Source of the DNA: Arthrobacter sulfonylureivorans
GTDB taxonomy: Bacteria > Actinomycetota > Actinomycetes > Actinomycetales > Micrococcaceae
Assembly (NCBI GenBank): GCA_004000035.1
Contig: RJAE01000009.1
Coordinates: forward strand, 1-64,000
Direction: 5' to 3'
DNA length: 64,000 nt
The notes under the pieces were generated by a model. It had not been told where the DNA came from. It made no database searches and saw nothing but the letters and a program-made list of their open reading frames with translations. Shown piece after piece: positions 44,901 to 54,162 of this stretch (position 1 is its first letter; each line of letters begins with the position of its first letter). Both the position numbers and the translations under genes were made by a program.

Positions 44901-45877
44901 CCGGCCGCGGTGTGATCACTCATGACGAACCGGTCGAGCACCGACGCGTCGGCGCTGCGACCGAGCACCACCAGGTCCGGATCGAGAAGCGTTCGGAGCG
45001 GCAGTCCCGCAGCGAGAAGCGCCGCAGCCGCGGCCAGGGCCAGCAGGAGTCGCCCTCCGAGACGCCGGCACCTGTGGTGCAGGAGGACGACGCCGAGCGC
45101 AAGGCCAAGGCCGAGGCCGCCCGTGCGGCACTGGCCAACATCGCCGCCGCTGCCCATGCCGCCCACGAGGCGGAAGAGCACCCTGAGGCGGCCAAGGCCA
45201 AACAGCACGACGCCGAAGCAGCCCCCGCAGCCAGCGGGGCGGGCAAGCCCGACGTCGCCGCCGCAACGGCCCCGGCGCAGGGCCAGCCTGCCGCCACCGG
45301 CCGCAAGCGCAGGTCGCGCCGTGCCGACGATTCCGGCATCGCCGCAGTTGCTGCCCCGGCCGCGACGGCCGACGAGGACGGCGGAGCGGGAGTGCTGAAG
45401 ATCAACGGCGAAACCGTCGCCATTCCGCGCGCCACGCACGCTCCGGTGGCCGCCCCGGCTGAGCCGTCGCTGACCCTGGAGAGCCTGACCGAGGCCTTCA
45501 ACAAGGTTGCCCCGGTGGAGAAGCCGGAGCGGACCGCCCCGGCAGCCGCACCGGAACCGGCCGCGGCAGTCCAGTCCCAGGCGGCCGAGCCGTCGGTGGC
45601 GGCGGACCAGGTCCGGCCCGTGGCCGCCGAGCCGCAGGCTCCGGCCGCAGCCCCGTTCCGCAAGCCGCGCCGCCGTCGTGCTGCCAGCAGCCCGCAGGGT
45701 GCGGCCGACGCTCCGGTGGAGACCGTGGATGCCGCCGTCTCCCCGGAGGGCAACGGCAGCCACCGGCACGCCGCAGCGGCGCCGGCAGCGCCCGCCTTGG
45801 CCGAGGCGGCAGCAGGAAAGGCCGAAGCCGCCGCTCCGCTGGTGTTGGGCGTGGGAGTGCCCGCCTCGGAGCTGTAG
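41972..45877 (+). CDS. rne: Ribonuclease E/G family protein
   Basis: 1301 residues, ATG with GGAG about 12 bases upstream. Central catalytic core from about 560 to 1000: the S1 RNA-binding domain (GNVYLGKVQNVLPSMEAAFIDIG, about 610), the DNase I-like acidic site (VVDVNTGKFTG near 870 and IVIDFIDM near 913) and the zinc-link CEHC near 973. The flanks are very long and low-complexity. The N-terminal 500 residues are Ala/Glu/Thr-rich with repeated Arg-rich blocks (TRTRRPRKTAAEKAAE, ARTRQPRKTAAQKAAE, TRTRRSTAAQ). The C-terminal 300 have more such blocks. They probably bind RNA or degradosome partners. It processes rRNA and mRNA. A perfect hairpin follows. Confidence 0.95.
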   Translation: MDNEQVIPATSAPAESPEGTAKKPPRPRRKPTVSAPSQDQLDVQLPAAAVDSTNDGGASAAAPGTDAAPAAEQPAGVAPEGSQSAGPAQAATTRTRRPRKTAAEKAAEAAAAEAAAALASQQDEAAAASGTVAASVGGPAAAPAAEAAPAAKARTRQPRKTAAQKAAEAAAQEAALQEGTDAQPAAEPTEATGGAAPDGVLDPAVQADDDAAGKPARKRRSRAAQPVEQPVDADGILEAEGAEEPAEKPAGRRRTAATTRTRRSTAAQTTEAAAAELTTAEGEVPADAQEPAAAEADASGAQAATAQTATAQTATAMQAAGAGVATEPASEAAGTEPAGEQPPKAPSRRRRSTRATAPAATETAEATAAEQPAPAAGSAAEEEQAEEAAEAGAGNDPFTIPSSPVSLLFHAPDLSAVAAKPEPAAAADSEEEDEDGGQRRSRRNRRGRTRNRAEESGSGEAGGAEGTDEAAESAEESVAGEKDGVTSRRRRRRRRGDADLELTGGSEDDPPNTVTRVRAPRPVAETAPSNKVASVKGSTRLEAKKQRRRESRESGRRRQVITEAEFLARRESVDRQMVVRQRDDRIQIGVLEDGVLAEHFVSKTQQDSLIGNVYLGKVQNVLPSMEAAFIDIGRGRNAVLYAGEVNWDAAHLDGQPRRIELALKSGDSVLVQVTKDPVGHKGARLTSQISLPGRFLVYVPGGSMTGISRKLPDVERNRLKKILKEHVPDGAGVIVRTAAEGASEEELMNDINRLRAQWEGIESRAGSTKTLAPEMLYAEPDLTIKVVRDVFNEDFSKLVVSGEEAWDTIEAYVTYVAPDLVDRLEKWTSETDIFAAQRLDEQIHKALDRKVFLPSGGSLVIDRTEAMTVVDVNTGKFTGSGGNLEETVTKNNLEAAEEVVRQLRLRDIGGIIVIDFIDMVLESNRDLVLRRLVECLGRDRTKHQVAEVTSLGLVQMTRKRMGTGLLEVFGEQCEHCAGRGVITHDEPVEHRRVGAATEHHQVRIEKRSERQSRSEKRRSRGQGQQESPSETPAPVVQEDDAERKAKAEAARAALANIAAAAHAAHEAEEHPEAAKAKQHDAEAAPAASGAGKPDVAAATAPAQGQPAATGRKRRSRRADDSGIAAVAAPAATADEDGGAGVLKINGETVAIPRATHAPVAAPAEPSLTLESLTEAFNKVAPVEKPERTAPAAAPEPAAAVQSQAAEPSVAADQVRPVAAEPQAPAAAPFRKPRRRRAASSPQGAADAPVETVDAAVSPEGNGSHRHAAAAPAAPALAEAAAGKAEAAAPLVLGVGVPASEL

Positions 45878-45891
45878 CAACGTGTCATCGG

Positions 45892-45924
45892 ACAGGCCGC
45901 GGACCCTTTGAGGCCGCGGCCTGT
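45892..45924 (+). terminator. Terminator of rne
   Basis: ACAGGCCGCGG (45892-45902) pairs with CCGCGGCCTGT (45914-45924), an exact 11-base stem with an 11-base loop, 15 bases after the rne stop. Confidence 0.8.
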
Positions 45925-46235
45925 GCTGTGCCCGCCGTGTCGCGGAGCGGAAATGCACGCGTCCGGGCATGGCGGCAGTAGTATTACTAGGTGCGACCGA
46001 GCGGATTCCCGTCCGCTCGCGCCAGGTAAAGGATCACGCAGGGCCCCTCCGGCACTCCCGGAGCCGCTGGTTTGCGGCGGATAGCCGCAATAGCGTAATC
46101 TAGATCTTCGGTGCGTACGCCTTCGAAGGGTTTCCACCCGCAGGCGCGGATGCACAGTGCTTTCCAGGCCGTCGTGAACGTGCCTGCGTATTCGAGCAAA
46201 AACTGTAATAAACGTCTAGAGAAGTGAGTTCCCAA
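45925..46235. other. rplU leader and spacer
   Basis: A 310-base stretch between the rne hairpin and rplU contains no supported gene. It includes the candidate promoter at 46072-46101 and an AT-rich run before rplU (AACTGTAATAAACGTCTAGAG). An antisense frame here is a shadow. Confidence 0.5.
46072..46101 (+). promoter_or_regulatory. Candidate promoter of rplU-rpmA
   Basis: TTGCGG (46072-46077) and TAATCT (46096-46101) are spaced 18 bases and resemble -35 and -10 boxes. A perfect TTGCGGC/GCCGCAA inverted repeat overlaps the -35. The remaining 130 bases to rplU would form a leader that might carry L21 autoregulation; I see no known motif. Confidence 0.5.
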
Positions 46236-46544
46236 GTGGTGTACGCGATTGTCCGCGCCGGCGGCCGCCAAGAAAAGGTTTCCGTTGGAGACCTCGTGAC
46301 CCTTGACCGCGTCCCCGGTGAGGCTGGCAGCACCATCGAGCTGCCTGCTCTGCTCCTGGTCGACGGCGACAAGGTCACCTCTGCTGTCGATGCCTTGGCC
46401 AACGTCAAGGTCACCGCCGAGATCGTCGAGAATCTCCGCGGTCCGAAGATCGTCATCCAGAAGTACAAGAACAAGACCGGCTACAAGAAGCGCCAGGGCT
46501 ACCGTTCTGCACTGACCAAGGTCAAGGTCACCGGAATCGCGTAA
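46236..46544 (+). CDS. rplU: 50S ribosomal protein L21
   Basis: 102 residues from GTG 46236 (frame open to 46224; the family begins [10 protein letters not shown], which fixes the start). 23S rRNA-binding protein of the large subunit. [18 protein letters not shown] at the start and [17 protein letters not shown] near the end, the L21 signature, are present. It forms a two-gene operon with rpmA 53 bases downstream, as in nearly all bacteria. Confidence 0.97.
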   Translation: MVYAIVRAGGRQEKVSVGDLVTLDRVPGEAGSTIELPALLLVDGDKVTSAVDALANVKVTAEIVENLRGPKIVIQKYKNKTGYKKRQGYRSALTKVKVTGIA

Positions 46545-46597
46545 GCGGTCCGCTGACTTTCTGTAACGTTCCTAAGATCAAAAGGTAGGCAAAACAA

Positions 46598-46858
46598 ATG
46601 GCACATAAGAAGGGTGCGAGTTCCACTCGCAACGGCCGCGACTCCAACGCTCAGTTCTTGGGCGTCAAGCGCTTCGGTGGCCAGGTAGTTTCCGCCGGCG
46701 AGATCATCGTCCGCCAGCGCGGTACCCACTTCCACCCCGGCGCCAACGTCGGCCGTGGCGGCGACGACACGCTGTTCGCCCTTGAGGCCGGTGCCGTTGA
46801 GTTCGGTACCCGCCGCGGCCGCCGCGTGGTCAACATCGTGGCAGCGGCTGCGGAGTAA
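46598..46858 (+). CDS. rpmA: 50S ribosomal protein L27
   Basis: 86 residues, ATG with AAGGTAGG upstream. The basic N-terminus [19 protein letters not shown] reaches the peptidyl-transferase centre in the family. [22 protein letters not shown] and the C-terminal [16 protein letters not shown] are conserved. There is no N-terminal cleaved extension of the type found in Firmicutes. A strong hairpin with a T-run follows. Confidence 0.97.
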   Translation: MAHKKGASSTRNGRDSNAQFLGVKRFGGQVVSAGEIIVRQRGTHFHPGANVGRGGDDTLFALEAGAVEFGTRRGRRVVNIVAAAAE

Positions 46859-46880
46859 TCCTCCAGCAGCAAAATGCTTT

Positions 46881-46920
46881 CCAGTGAGGCGGGCCGACGG
46901 TCCGCCTCACTGGTGTTTTA
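46881..46920 (+). terminator. Rho-independent terminator after rpmA
   Basis: CCAGTGAGGCGG (46881-46892) and CCGCCTCACTGG (46902-46913) form a perfect 12-base stem with a nine-base loop, followed by TGTTTTA. One of the clearest terminators in the window. Confidence 0.92.
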
Positions 46921-46985
46921 ACCAGACTAGAATCACTGGTGGGCCGTTTCAGTTCCGGCCCACCGGCATAGAGGAGATCGATCAC

Positions 46986-48536
46986 GTGGCAACATTCGTT
47001 GACCGGGTAGTCCTGCATGTATCCGGCGGATCCGGTGGCCACGGTTGCGTCTCCGTCAAGCGCGAGAAGTTCAAGCCCCTGGGCGGGCCCGACGGCGGCA
47101 ACGGCGGCAACGGCGGCGACGTGATCCTCCGCGTGGATAACCAGACCACCACGCTGCTGGACTACCACCACGCCCCGCACCGCCATGCCACGAACGGTGG
47201 CCCCGGGATGGGGGACTGGCGCGGCGGCAAGAACGGCGCCACGCTGGTGCTGCCCGTGCCGGACGGCACGGTGGTCAAGACGAAGAACGGCGATGTACTC
47301 GCCGACTTGGTGGGCGACGGCACCGAATTCGTGGCCGCTGCCGGCGGCCAGGGCGGGCTCGGCAACTCCGCGCTGGCATCGGCCAAGCGCAAGGCCCCGG
47401 GGTTCGCCTTGCTGGGCATTCCGGGCGACGAGCGGGACATCGTCCTGGAGCTGAAGTCCATCGCCGATGTGGCGCTGGTCGGGTTCCCGTCCGCGGGCAA
47501 GTCCAGCCTGATTGCGGCCATGTCCGCGGCGCGGCCGAAGATCGCCGACTACCCGTTCACCACGCTGGTGCCGAACCTGGGCGTAGTGGAGGCCGGCGAC
47601 GTGCGTTTCACCATCGCCGATGTGCCCGGGCTGATCGAAGGCGCCAGCGAGGGCAAGGGCCTGGGCCACAACTTCCTGCGCCACGTGGAGCGCTGCGCGG
47701 CCATGGTGCATGTACTGGACTGCGCCGCGCTGGAAGCGGACCGCGACCCGCTCTCCGACCTGGCGATTATCGAGCGCGAACTGGAACAGTACGCGGTGGA
47801 CATGAGCTACGCCGGTGCCGACGGCGACGTGGTCCCGCTGAACCAGCGCCCCAAGCTGGTGGCGCTGAACAAGGTGGACGTGCCGGACGGCCGCGACATG
47901 GCCGAGTTCGTCCGGCCCGAGCTGGAAAAGCGCGGTTACCGAGTCTTCGAAGTGTCGGCCTCCAGCCACGAAGGCCTGCGTCAACTGGGCTTCGCCATGG
48001 CCGAGATCGTCACCGCGGCGCGGGCCGAAGTGAAGGCCGCCCCGCCGAAGGTCGCACCTGCCGTGCTGCGCCCACGGTCCGTGAACGACCGCGGCTTCAT
48101 CATCCGCCGCGAAGAAAAGAACCTGGAACCGCTGTTCCGGGTGCTGGGAGAGAAGCCGGAGCGCTGGGTCAAGCAGACCGACTTCACCAACGACGAAGCC
48201 GTGGGCTACCTCTCCGATCGGCTGGCCAAGCTGGGGGTAGAGGACCAGCTGTTCAAGTCCGGAGCGCGCCCGGGAGACACAGTGGTGATCGGCGAGGACG
48301 ACGCAGTGGTCTTCGACTGGGAGCCCACCATGGCCGCCGGCGCGGAGCTGCTGTCCTCCCCGCGCGGCACCGACCTGCGCCTGATGGAGTACATCCGGCC
48401 CACCCGCGAAGAGAAGCGTGAGCAGTACCAGGAGCGCAAGGAGGCCAGAGCCGCCACCCGCGCCGAGCTCGAAGCCGAGCGCAAGTCAGGCGTCTGGATC
48501 GAGAAGGAAGACCATGACGACGACGATGAGCTCTGA
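46986..48536 (+). CDS. obg: GTPase Obg
   Basis: 516 residues; GTG 46986 with GAGGAG nine bases upstream. Essential GTPase for 50S assembly and stress/ppGpp signalling. The N-terminal Obg domain is glycine-rich ([14 protein letters not shown]), the G domain has the P-loop GFPSAGKSS at about 165, DVPGLIEG (G3) and NKVDV (G4). The C-terminal OCT domain ([17 protein letters not shown]) and an acidic tail with a [18 protein letters not shown] helix follow. The TGA overlaps the proB start by about 20 bases, so the two are co-translated. Confidence 0.96.
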   Translation: MATFVDRVVLHVSGGSGGHGCVSVKREKFKPLGGPDGGNGGNGGDVILRVDNQTTTLLDYHHAPHRHATNGGPGMGDWRGGKNGATLVLPVPDGTVVKTKNGDVLADLVGDGTEFVAAAGGQGGLGNSALASAKRKAPGFALLGIPGDERDIVLELKSIADVALVGFPSAGKSSLIAAMSAARPKIADYPFTTLVPNLGVVEAGDVRFTIADVPGLIEGASEGKGLGHNFLRHVERCAAMVHVLDCAALEADRDPLSDLAIIERELEQYAVDMSYAGADGDVVPLNQRPKLVALNKVDVPDGRDMAEFVRPELEKRGYRVFEVSASSHEGLRQLGFAMAEIVTAARAEVKAAPPKVAPAVLRPRSVNDRGFIIRREEKNLEPLFRVLGEKPERWVKQTDFTNDEAVGYLSDRLAKLGVEDQLFKSGARPGDTVVIGEDDAVVFDWEPTMAAGAELLSSPRGTDLRLMEYIRPTREEKREQYQERKEARAATRAELEAERKSGVWIEKEDHDDDDEL

Positions 48537-49659
48537 GCCGGCCACGGCGGCCGACCGGACCCTGCTGGCCACGGCAGAGCGTCTGGTGGTCAAGGTCGGC
48601 TCGTCCTCACTGACGTCGGTGGCGGGCGGCATCTCCGAGGAGGCGCTGCTGTCCCTGGTGGAAGTGCTGGCAACGCGCCGCAACGCCGGCACCGAAGTCA
48701 TCCTGGTGTCCTCCGGCGCCATCTCCGCCGGACTGGCCCCGCTGGGCCTTGGCCGCCGGCCCAAGGACCTGGCCACCCAGCAGGCCGCGGCCAGCGTGGG
48801 CCAGGGCCTGCTGATGGCCCGCTACACGCAGGCCTTCGGCGCCCGCGGCATCACCGTCAGCCAGGTGCTGCTGACCGCCGAGGACCTGATGCGCCGCCAG
48901 CACTATGCCAACGCCTACCGTGCGATGCATCGGCTGCTGCACCTCGGCGTCGTCCCCGTGGTCAACGAGAACGACACCGTGGCCACGCACGAAATCCGCT
49001 TCGGAGATAACGACCGGCTGGCCGCGCTGGTGGCCCACCTGGTCAAGGCGGACGCGCTGCTGCTGCTGTCCGACGTCGATGCGCTCTATGACGGCCCGCC
49101 CAAGGACGGCGCGCGGCGGATTCCCGTGGTGTCCGGGCCGGAAGATTTGGACGGCGTGAACATTGGCCGCACCGGCGCCGCGGGCGTCGGGACCGGCGGC
49201 ATGATGACCAAGGTCGAGGCGGCCGGAATCGCCGCCGGCTCGGGCATCCCTGCACTGGTCACATCCACGCCGAACGCTGCCCGCGCGCTGGCCGGCGAGG
49301 ACGTTGGAACATGGTTCGCGGTCAGCGGAACCCGCCGGCCGCCGCGGCTGCTGTGGCTGGCGCATTTGGCCTCCGTGCAGGGCCGGCTCATCCTCGACGA
49401 CGGCGCCGTGCAGGCCGTGCGGGACAAGCATCGGTCGCTACTGCCGGCCGGCATCGTCTCGGTCAAGGGCGACTTCGAGCCGGGGGATCCGGTGGAACTG
49501 GCCGACGGGGACGGCCGGGTGGTGGGCCGCGGACTGGTCAACTTCTCCTCCTATGAACTGCCGCGGATGCTCGGCCGCTCCACCAAGGAACTCGCGGCGT
49601 CGCTGGGCCGACAGTACGAACGCGAAATCATCCACGTCGACGATCTGGTGGTGCTCTAA
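48514..49659 (+). CDS. proB: Glutamate 5-kinase
   Basis: 381 residues; ATG 48514 has AAGGAAG just before it and overlaps obg by 23 bases (ATG 48526 is a second choice). First step of proline synthesis: glutamate to glutamyl-5-phosphate. [24 protein letters not shown], the [24 protein letters not shown] active-site stretch and [11 protein letters not shown] are typical of the amino-acid kinase domain; the C-terminal 100 residues are a PUA domain ([15 protein letters not shown]). Co-translated with obg and followed by proA. Confidence 0.96.
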   Translation: MTTTMSSEPATAADRTLLATAERLVVKVGSSSLTSVAGGISEEALLSLVEVLATRRNAGTEVILVSSGAISAGLAPLGLGRRPKDLATQQAAASVGQGLLMARYTQAFGARGITVSQVLLTAEDLMRRQHYANAYRAMHRLLHLGVVPVVNENDTVATHEIRFGDNDRLAALVAHLVKADALLLLSDVDALYDGPPKDGARRIPVVSGPEDLDGVNIGRTGAAGVGTGGMMTKVEAAGIAAGSGIPALVTSTPNAARALAGEDVGTWFAVSGTRRPPRLLWLAHLASVQGRLILDDGAVQAVRDKHRSLLPAGIVSVKGDFEPGDPVELADGDGRVVGRGLVNFSSYELPRMLGRSTKELAASLGRQYEREIIHVDDLVVL

Positions 49660-49660
49660 A

Positions 49661-49680
49661 CCACCCCGCCGGCGGGGTGG
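49661..49680 (+). terminator. Perfect 20-bp GC palindrome between proB and proA
   Basis: CCACCCCGCC and GGCGGGGTGG are adjacent exact inverted copies, two bases after the proB stop. It may reduce read-through into proA or stabilise the obg-proB mRNA; no T-run follows. Confidence 0.5.
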
Positions 49681-49739
49681 AGGCGTAACGTGACCTCCGT
49701 CGTCGTGCTTCCCGTGGCGCACCGGCTAAAATCGGCTGT

Positions 49740-51056
49740 ATGACCCAGACAGCCTCTTCCCAGTCCACGACCGAAGCGTCCCAGGACGGCCACAAGCCGG
49801 ATGCCGCCGCGGCCGTTGAGGCCATCGCGGTCCGGTCCCGGAACGCCGCGCGGCGGATGGCACGGGCCAACCGGGCGTGGAAGGACAAAGCGCTCCGGGA
49901 GATCGCCGAGTCGCTGGTCGCCAAGCGGGACGTGGTGCTGCAGGCCAACCGCCAGGACCTGGACGAGGGCAAGGTAAACGGCACCAGCGCCGCGCTGCTG
50001 GACCGGCTGACGCTGGATAGCAAACGGATTGATGGGCTGGCCGCTGCACTGGAGAACCTTGCCGCGCTGCCGGATCCGGTGGGCACCGTGATGCGCGGGC
50101 AGACCCTGCCGAACGGACTTCGGCTCCGCCAAGTCCATGTTCCGATGGGTGTGGTGGCCGCCATCTACGAGGCACGCCCGAATGTCACTGTGGACATCGC
50201 CGGACTGGCGCTCAAGAGCGGCAATGCCGTGATCCTGCGCGGCGGCAGCGCGGCCCGGCACACCAACGTTGCGCTACTGGGCATCATCCGCGATGCGCTG
50301 GACCGGGTAGGGCTGCCCGCAGATGCGGTGCAGAGCGTGGACGAGTACGGCCGGGACGGCGCCAACGCCCTGATGCAGGCGCGCGGGCTGGTGGACGTAC
50401 TGATTCCGCGCGGCGGACGCGAGCTGATCCAGTCGGTCGTCAACAACGCGAAGGTGCCGGTGATCGAGACCGGCGAAGGCAATGTCCATATCTACCTGGA
50501 CGAGTCGGCGGGCACGGAGATGGCCGTGGACATCCTGCTCAACGCCAAGACCCAGCGGCCGTCGGTGTGCAACACCGTGGAGACCCTGCTGGTGCACCGC
50601 GACGCGGCCGCCTCGGCCGATGTCCTCGCTGCCCTGGCCGGGGCGGGGGTGCGGCTGCACGTGGACCAGCGCGTGGCCGGCATCCTGCCGTCCGGCGTCC
50701 AGGCCACCGCCGCCACCGACGAGGATTGGGCCCGCGAGTACATGGACCTGGACCTGGCCGTGGCCATGGTGGACTCCATGGACGATGCGCTGCGGCACAT
50801 CCGCACCTGGACCACGGGGCATACCGAAGCGATCATTACCAACGACCTGCGCAACGCGGAGCGGTTCATCGCCGAGATCGATTCGGCCGCCGTGATCGTC
50901 AACGCGTCCACCCGGTTTACCGACGGCGGGGAACTCGGTCTGGGTGCGGAAGTGGGTATTTCCACGCAGAAGATGCATGCCCGCGGCCCGATGGGCCTGC
51001 GGGAGCTGACCACCACCAAATGGATCGTCCAGGGCGACGGCCAGGTCCGCGACTGA
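49740..51056 (+). CDS. proA: Glutamate-5-semialdehyde dehydrogenase
   Basis: 438 residues, ATG start. Second step of proline synthesis: NADPH-dependent reduction of glutamyl-5-phosphate. ALDH fold with VPMGVVAAIYEARPNVT, LKSGNAVILRGGSAA, the catalytic Cys in RPSVCNTVETLLVHR and the C-terminal ELGLGAEVGISTQKMHARGPMGL. The first 30 residues are an Ala/Ser-rich extension. Distance to proB is 80 bases, with a palindrome between, so it may also have its own promoter. Confidence 0.96.
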   Translation: MTQTASSQSTTEASQDGHKPDAAAAVEAIAVRSRNAARRMARANRAWKDKALREIAESLVAKRDVVLQANRQDLDEGKVNGTSAALLDRLTLDSKRIDGLAAALENLAALPDPVGTVMRGQTLPNGLRLRQVHVPMGVVAAIYEARPNVTVDIAGLALKSGNAVILRGGSAARHTNVALLGIIRDALDRVGLPADAVQSVDEYGRDGANALMQARGLVDVLIPRGGRELIQSVVNNAKVPVIETGEGNVHIYLDESAGTEMAVDILLNAKTQRPSVCNTVETLLVHRDAAASADVLAALAGAGVRLHVDQRVAGILPSGVQATAATDEDWAREYMDLDLAVAMVDSMDDALRHIRTWTTGHTEAIITNDLRNAERFIAEIDSAAVIVNASTRFTDGGELGLGAEVGISTQKMHARGPMGLRELTTTKWIVQGDGQVRD

Positions 51057-51076
51057 CCCTGTAGGGGGCCGGCCCG

Positions 51077-51111
51077 GTTCCGGCACTGAATCACGGTTCC
51101 GCTGCCGGAAC
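51077..51111 (+). terminator. Hairpin after proA
   Basis: GTTCCGGC (51077-51084) pairs with GCCGGAAC (51104-51111) around a 19-base loop, about 20 bases beyond the proA stop. No T-run. Confidence 0.4.
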
Positions 51112-51183
51112 GCGTACCATGAGTAGGAAGCCATATCCCGTCCGCCTGAGCGCGGCCGGACTGAAAAACATCAAGGGAGAATC

Positions 51184-51417
51184 ATGCTGTCTCAGGTCCT
51201 CGACGCCGCACTCGTGGCCAGCGAAGCCCACCACGTCGAACTGCCGGTCCCCGCGTGGACCATCGGCGCCGGAATCATGGCCTTCTTCGTGCTCCTGATG
51301 TTCGCCACGATCGCGTTTACCAGTGTGGGCCAGCGCCACTCGGCCGTCGAGGAGCAGGCGGACCCGCACCGCCAGCACCCGAACAAGCACGATCACGGCC
51401 AAGCCGCACGCCACTAG
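51184..51417 (+). CDS. Small single-pass membrane protein
   Basis: 77 residues, ATG with AAGGGAG seven bases upstream. One hydrophobic segment (WTIGAGIMAFFVLLMFATIAF) after a short N-terminal part that would lie outside, and a His/Gln/Asp-rich basic tail (HRQHPNKHDHGQAARH) that could bind metal. Small proteins of this kind occur between proA and nadD in several Micrococcaceae (from memory). Function unknown. It ends seven bases before the nadD start and is likely co-transcribed. Confidence 0.75.
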   Translation: MLSQVLDAALVASEAHHVELPVPAWTIGAGIMAFFVLLMFATIAFTSVGQRHSAVEEQADPHRQHPNKHDHGQAARH

Positions 51418-51423
51418 CCGTTC

Positions 51424-52107
51424 GTGCCCGCGCTGCCTATCAAAGCCCCGCCAGCCGGAGAACTGCACCTCACTTACCCGGGGCGCAAGCTCCGGCTTGG
51501 CGTCATGGGCGGAACGTTCGATCCGATCCACCACGGGCACTTGGTGGCAGCCAGCGAAGTAGCGTCCGTGTTTGGCCTGGACGAGGTGGTCTTCGTACCC
51601 ACCGGCCAGCCGTGGCAGAAGACCGGGCGCGACGTCAGCCCGGCCGAACACCGCTACCTGATGACCGTGATCGCCACGGCATCAAACCCGCAGTTCACGG
51701 TCAGCCGGGTGGACATCGAACGTCCGGGCCTGACCTACACGATTGATACGCTGCGGGACCTGCGCGCGGCGCGACCCGACGCGGAACTATTCTTCATCAC
51801 CGGTGCGGACGCGCTGGCGCAGATCATGTCCTGGAAAGACATTGACGAGTTGTGGTCGTTGGCGCACTTCGTTGGCGTGACCCGGCCGGGGCATGAACTG
51901 CATAATCTGGGCCGCAAGGACGTCAGCCTGCTGGAGGTTCCGGCGATGGCGATATCGTCCACGGATTGCCGGGAGCGCGTGGCCGATGACCAGCCTGTCT
52001 GGTACTTGGTTCCGGACGGCGTAGTACAGTACATAGCCAAGTACGGTCTCTACCGGCGCTCGTCGCAGGGCGCCGCGCTGACGAGCCAACTTGAACCGAG
52101 CCAATGA
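51424..52107 (+). CDS. nadD: Nicotinate-nucleotide adenylyltransferase
   Basis: 227 residues from a GTG at 51424; the N-terminal 25 residues before [19 protein letters not shown] are less certain. Makes deamido-NAD from nicotinate mononucleotide and ATP. The [10 protein letters not shown] nucleotidyl-transfer motif, [16 protein letters not shown] and the C-terminal [20 protein letters not shown] (ISST motif) are typical. The next gene begins 35 bases downstream; rsfS, the usual neighbour in bacteria, comes after it. Confidence 0.95.
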   Translation: MPALPIKAPPAGELHLTYPGRKLRLGVMGGTFDPIHHGHLVAASEVASVFGLDEVVFVPTGQPWQKTGRDVSPAEHRYLMTVIATASNPQFTVSRVDIERPGLTYTIDTLRDLRAARPDAELFFITGADALAQIMSWKDIDELWSLAHFVGVTRPGHELHNLGRKDVSLLEVPAMAISSTDCRERVADDQPVWYLVPDGVVQYIAKYGLYRRSSQGAALTSQLEPSQ

Positions 52108-52141
52108 AATCAGTCGTTTATTACTGGGTGATCAGCAAAGC

Positions 52142-53581
52142 ATGAGCAATCAATCCCAGCCGCCGCGCAGCCGCCGGGACCTCCGGAGGCAGCGCGATGG
52201 CGAAGGTACGGGTCCGGAGTCTGCCTCCGGGATCGTCCCGCAGGCACCGGATGCCCAAGCAAGTGCCCCGGTCGACGGCGGGGAAGACGCTCCCGCAGCC
52301 TCCGGTGACGGCCCGCCAGCCTCCCGCGAACGCCAGGGCGAGCGGTCCTCGCAGACCCGCGCCCGCGAGCGTGAGGCACGCCGTGCGCTCAAGACCTTGA
52401 CTGCAGCGCTGCCGCAGATCCCCGCGCCGGAGCGGGAACAGGTGCCGACCAGGCGCCAGCTGCGCCAACAGCAATTGCAGCGTGGAAACCCCGGGCTCGC
52501 CCCGGATGCTCCGGCTGATGGCGCCGCCCGTACCTCGGGCCCCGGACGGGCCGGTGGCTCTGGCGCTCCGGCTGCCGGTCCGGCCCGTACCTCAGCCGAG
52601 CCAACGGGCGGCCGGGCCCGGACCGCGGCTGCTCCGGCGGACGGCCGGGCGCGCACCTCGGCAGCTCCGGCCGATGCCCCGTATGAGCCGCAGCGTCCGC
52701 CGATCGAAGGCGGCCGCCGCGCCCGGCGCAGCGGTGACACCGGCCGGCACCCGGTCCAGCCGCAGCCCGAGGGACAGGAACAACTGCTCTCCGCCGCCGG
52801 ACGCGAGGCAGTCGACGCCGGCGAGATGAGCGTGGAGCAGGCCTTGGCCGCCCGCGACCTGCTGATGGGCCAGGCCAAGAATATGGTCGCCATGATGGAG
52901 GCCAGGCAGGAACAGTCTCCGCATGACGTGGACTTGGAGCTGCTGGCGCAGCAGAAGGCTCTAGCCGAGCGTGCCGCAGTCCTCAACCGCCGGGCTGCCG
53001 ATAAGAAGCGGCTGAGCGACGAGAACGAACAGCGCCGGCACTCGGCCTCGGACCGGCCGATAGCGGACATCGCTTCGGCGCCGATGGAGTTTGTGGCCGT
53101 GCCGGGATCCGACCAGCACGTGCTCCGGCCGTCCGCGACGTCCTACGTTCCCGTGGTGACTACACCGGTAGTGCCGGCTCCGCCCCAGCCGACTCCCGCC
53201 TGGCAGCCGGCTCCCGCCCGGCAGGCTATGCCCGCACCGCGGCGGCCCGCAGCGCAAGCACCGAAGACGGAAGCTTCCGCCACAACCCGGGCTGTGCCCG
53301 TGCCGCGGGAGGAGAGGCCCGCACCCCGCGCAGCCCAGGCAACGGGTGCCGCTCCGCGGTCAAAGATTTTGGCCGAGGCCGAAGCGTTGGCCGGGGGGCG
53401 CAGCGCTACCATCCACCCGCTCAAGGCCAGCAGCGCCCACGGACTGGATCCACTCGACGCCCGGACCGCGGGGCTGGCCCGGGTGCATCGGACCCGGCTG
53501 GCCGTTGGGGCCGCTCTGGTGCTTGGCGCCGCTGCCTTCGCAGCGGGAATCGCCATGATGCTTGGACTTTTCGGCGGCTGA
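52142..53581 (+). CDS. Pro/Ala-rich membrane-anchored protein, unknown function
   Basis: 479 residues from ATG 52142 (a TTG at 52091 would overlap nadD). The first 200 residues are a low-complexity Ala/Pro/Arg/Gly region with an internal repeat in which RTSAEP, RTAAAP and RTSAAP alternate. From about 240 to 330 there are predicted helices (EQALAARDLLMGQAKNMVAMME, EERAAVLNRRAADKKRLSDEN-like) with heptad character. A second Pro-rich part follows, and one membrane segment ends the protein (VGAALVLGAAAFAAGIAMMLGLF), making it a tail-anchored protein with a cytoplasmic bulk. No known domain. It sits between nadD and rsfS. Confidence 0.8.
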   Translation: MSNQSQPPRSRRDLRRQRDGEGTGPESASGIVPQAPDAQASAPVDGGEDAPAASGDGPPASRERQGERSSQTRAREREARRALKTLTAALPQIPAPEREQVPTRRQLRQQQLQRGNPGLAPDAPADGAARTSGPGRAGGSGAPAAGPARTSAEPTGGRARTAAAPADGRARTSAAPADAPYEPQRPPIEGGRRARRSGDTGRHPVQPQPEGQEQLLSAAGREAVDAGEMSVEQALAARDLLMGQAKNMVAMMEARQEQSPHDVDLELLAQQKALAERAAVLNRRAADKKRLSDENEQRRHSASDRPIADIASAPMEFVAVPGSDQHVLRPSATSYVPVVTTPVVPAPPQPTPAWQPAPARQAMPAPRRPAAQAPKTEASATTRAVPVPREERPAPRAAQATGAAPRSKILAEAEALAGGRSATIHPLKASSAHGLDPLDARTAGLARVHRTRLAVGAALVLGAAAFAAGIAMMLGLFGG

Positions 53582-53621
53582 AACCGCCAATCAATAGCTG
53601 GTTTACATTTCAAGGAGACAC

Positions 53622-54008
53622 ATGACCGCACCCGAAAGCTCTATCGCCATTGCGCGCGCCGCCGCCAAGGCTGCCAGCGACAAAATCGCCGAAGACATCG
53701 TCGCCATCGATGTCAGCGAGCGGCTGGCCATCACCGATGTGTTCCTTATCGCCTCTGCGCAGACCGAACGGCAGGTCAACGCGATCGTCGACGGCATCGA
53801 AGAAGAACTGCACAAGCAGGATCTGCGCCCCGTCCGCCGTGAAGGCCGCTCCGAAGGACGCTGGGTACTGCTGGACTACGCCGGCGTTGTCATCCACGTG
53901 CAGCACCAGGAGGACCGCGTCTTCTACGCCCTGGAACGGCTATGGAAGGATTGCCCGTCCATCGACCTGCAACTGGACGAGAAGCCGGCGTCAACGGGGA
54001 CTGAGTAG
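53622..54008 (+). CDS. rsfS: Ribosomal silencing factor RsfS
   Basis: 128 residues, ATG with AAGGAG six bases upstream. Binds L14 of the 50S subunit and blocks subunit joining in starvation. The DUF143 pattern is clear: AAKAASDKIAEDIVAIDVSE, FLIASAQTERQVNAIVDG, GRWVLLDYAGVVIHVQHQEDR and YALERLWKD. It closes the obg-nadD-rsfS type block. Two tRNA-Ala genes follow. Confidence 0.95.
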   Translation: MTAPESSIAIARAAAKAASDKIAEDIVAIDVSERLAITDVFLIASAQTERQVNAIVDGIEEELHKQDLRPVRREGRSEGRWVLLDYAGVVIHVQHQEDRVFYALERLWKDCPSIDLQLDEKPASTGTE

Positions 54009-54162
54009 TCGAGGGGGAACGTGGCACCTGCCGCATGGTACCGTCCTGCGCGGCGTCGGTGGCACGTTCCGAACCCGTCTGCTGATTTGGATTCCGTGCT
54101 GATCTCTGCATAGAATATTCAAGTTGCTTCGAAGGAAGCGGCACGGAATCCGCAAGGATAAC

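Noticed and set aside
43796-45970. 724-codon frame antisense to rne
   Set aside because: It is a shadow of the GC-rich rne reading frame, with no ribosome site or recognised domain.
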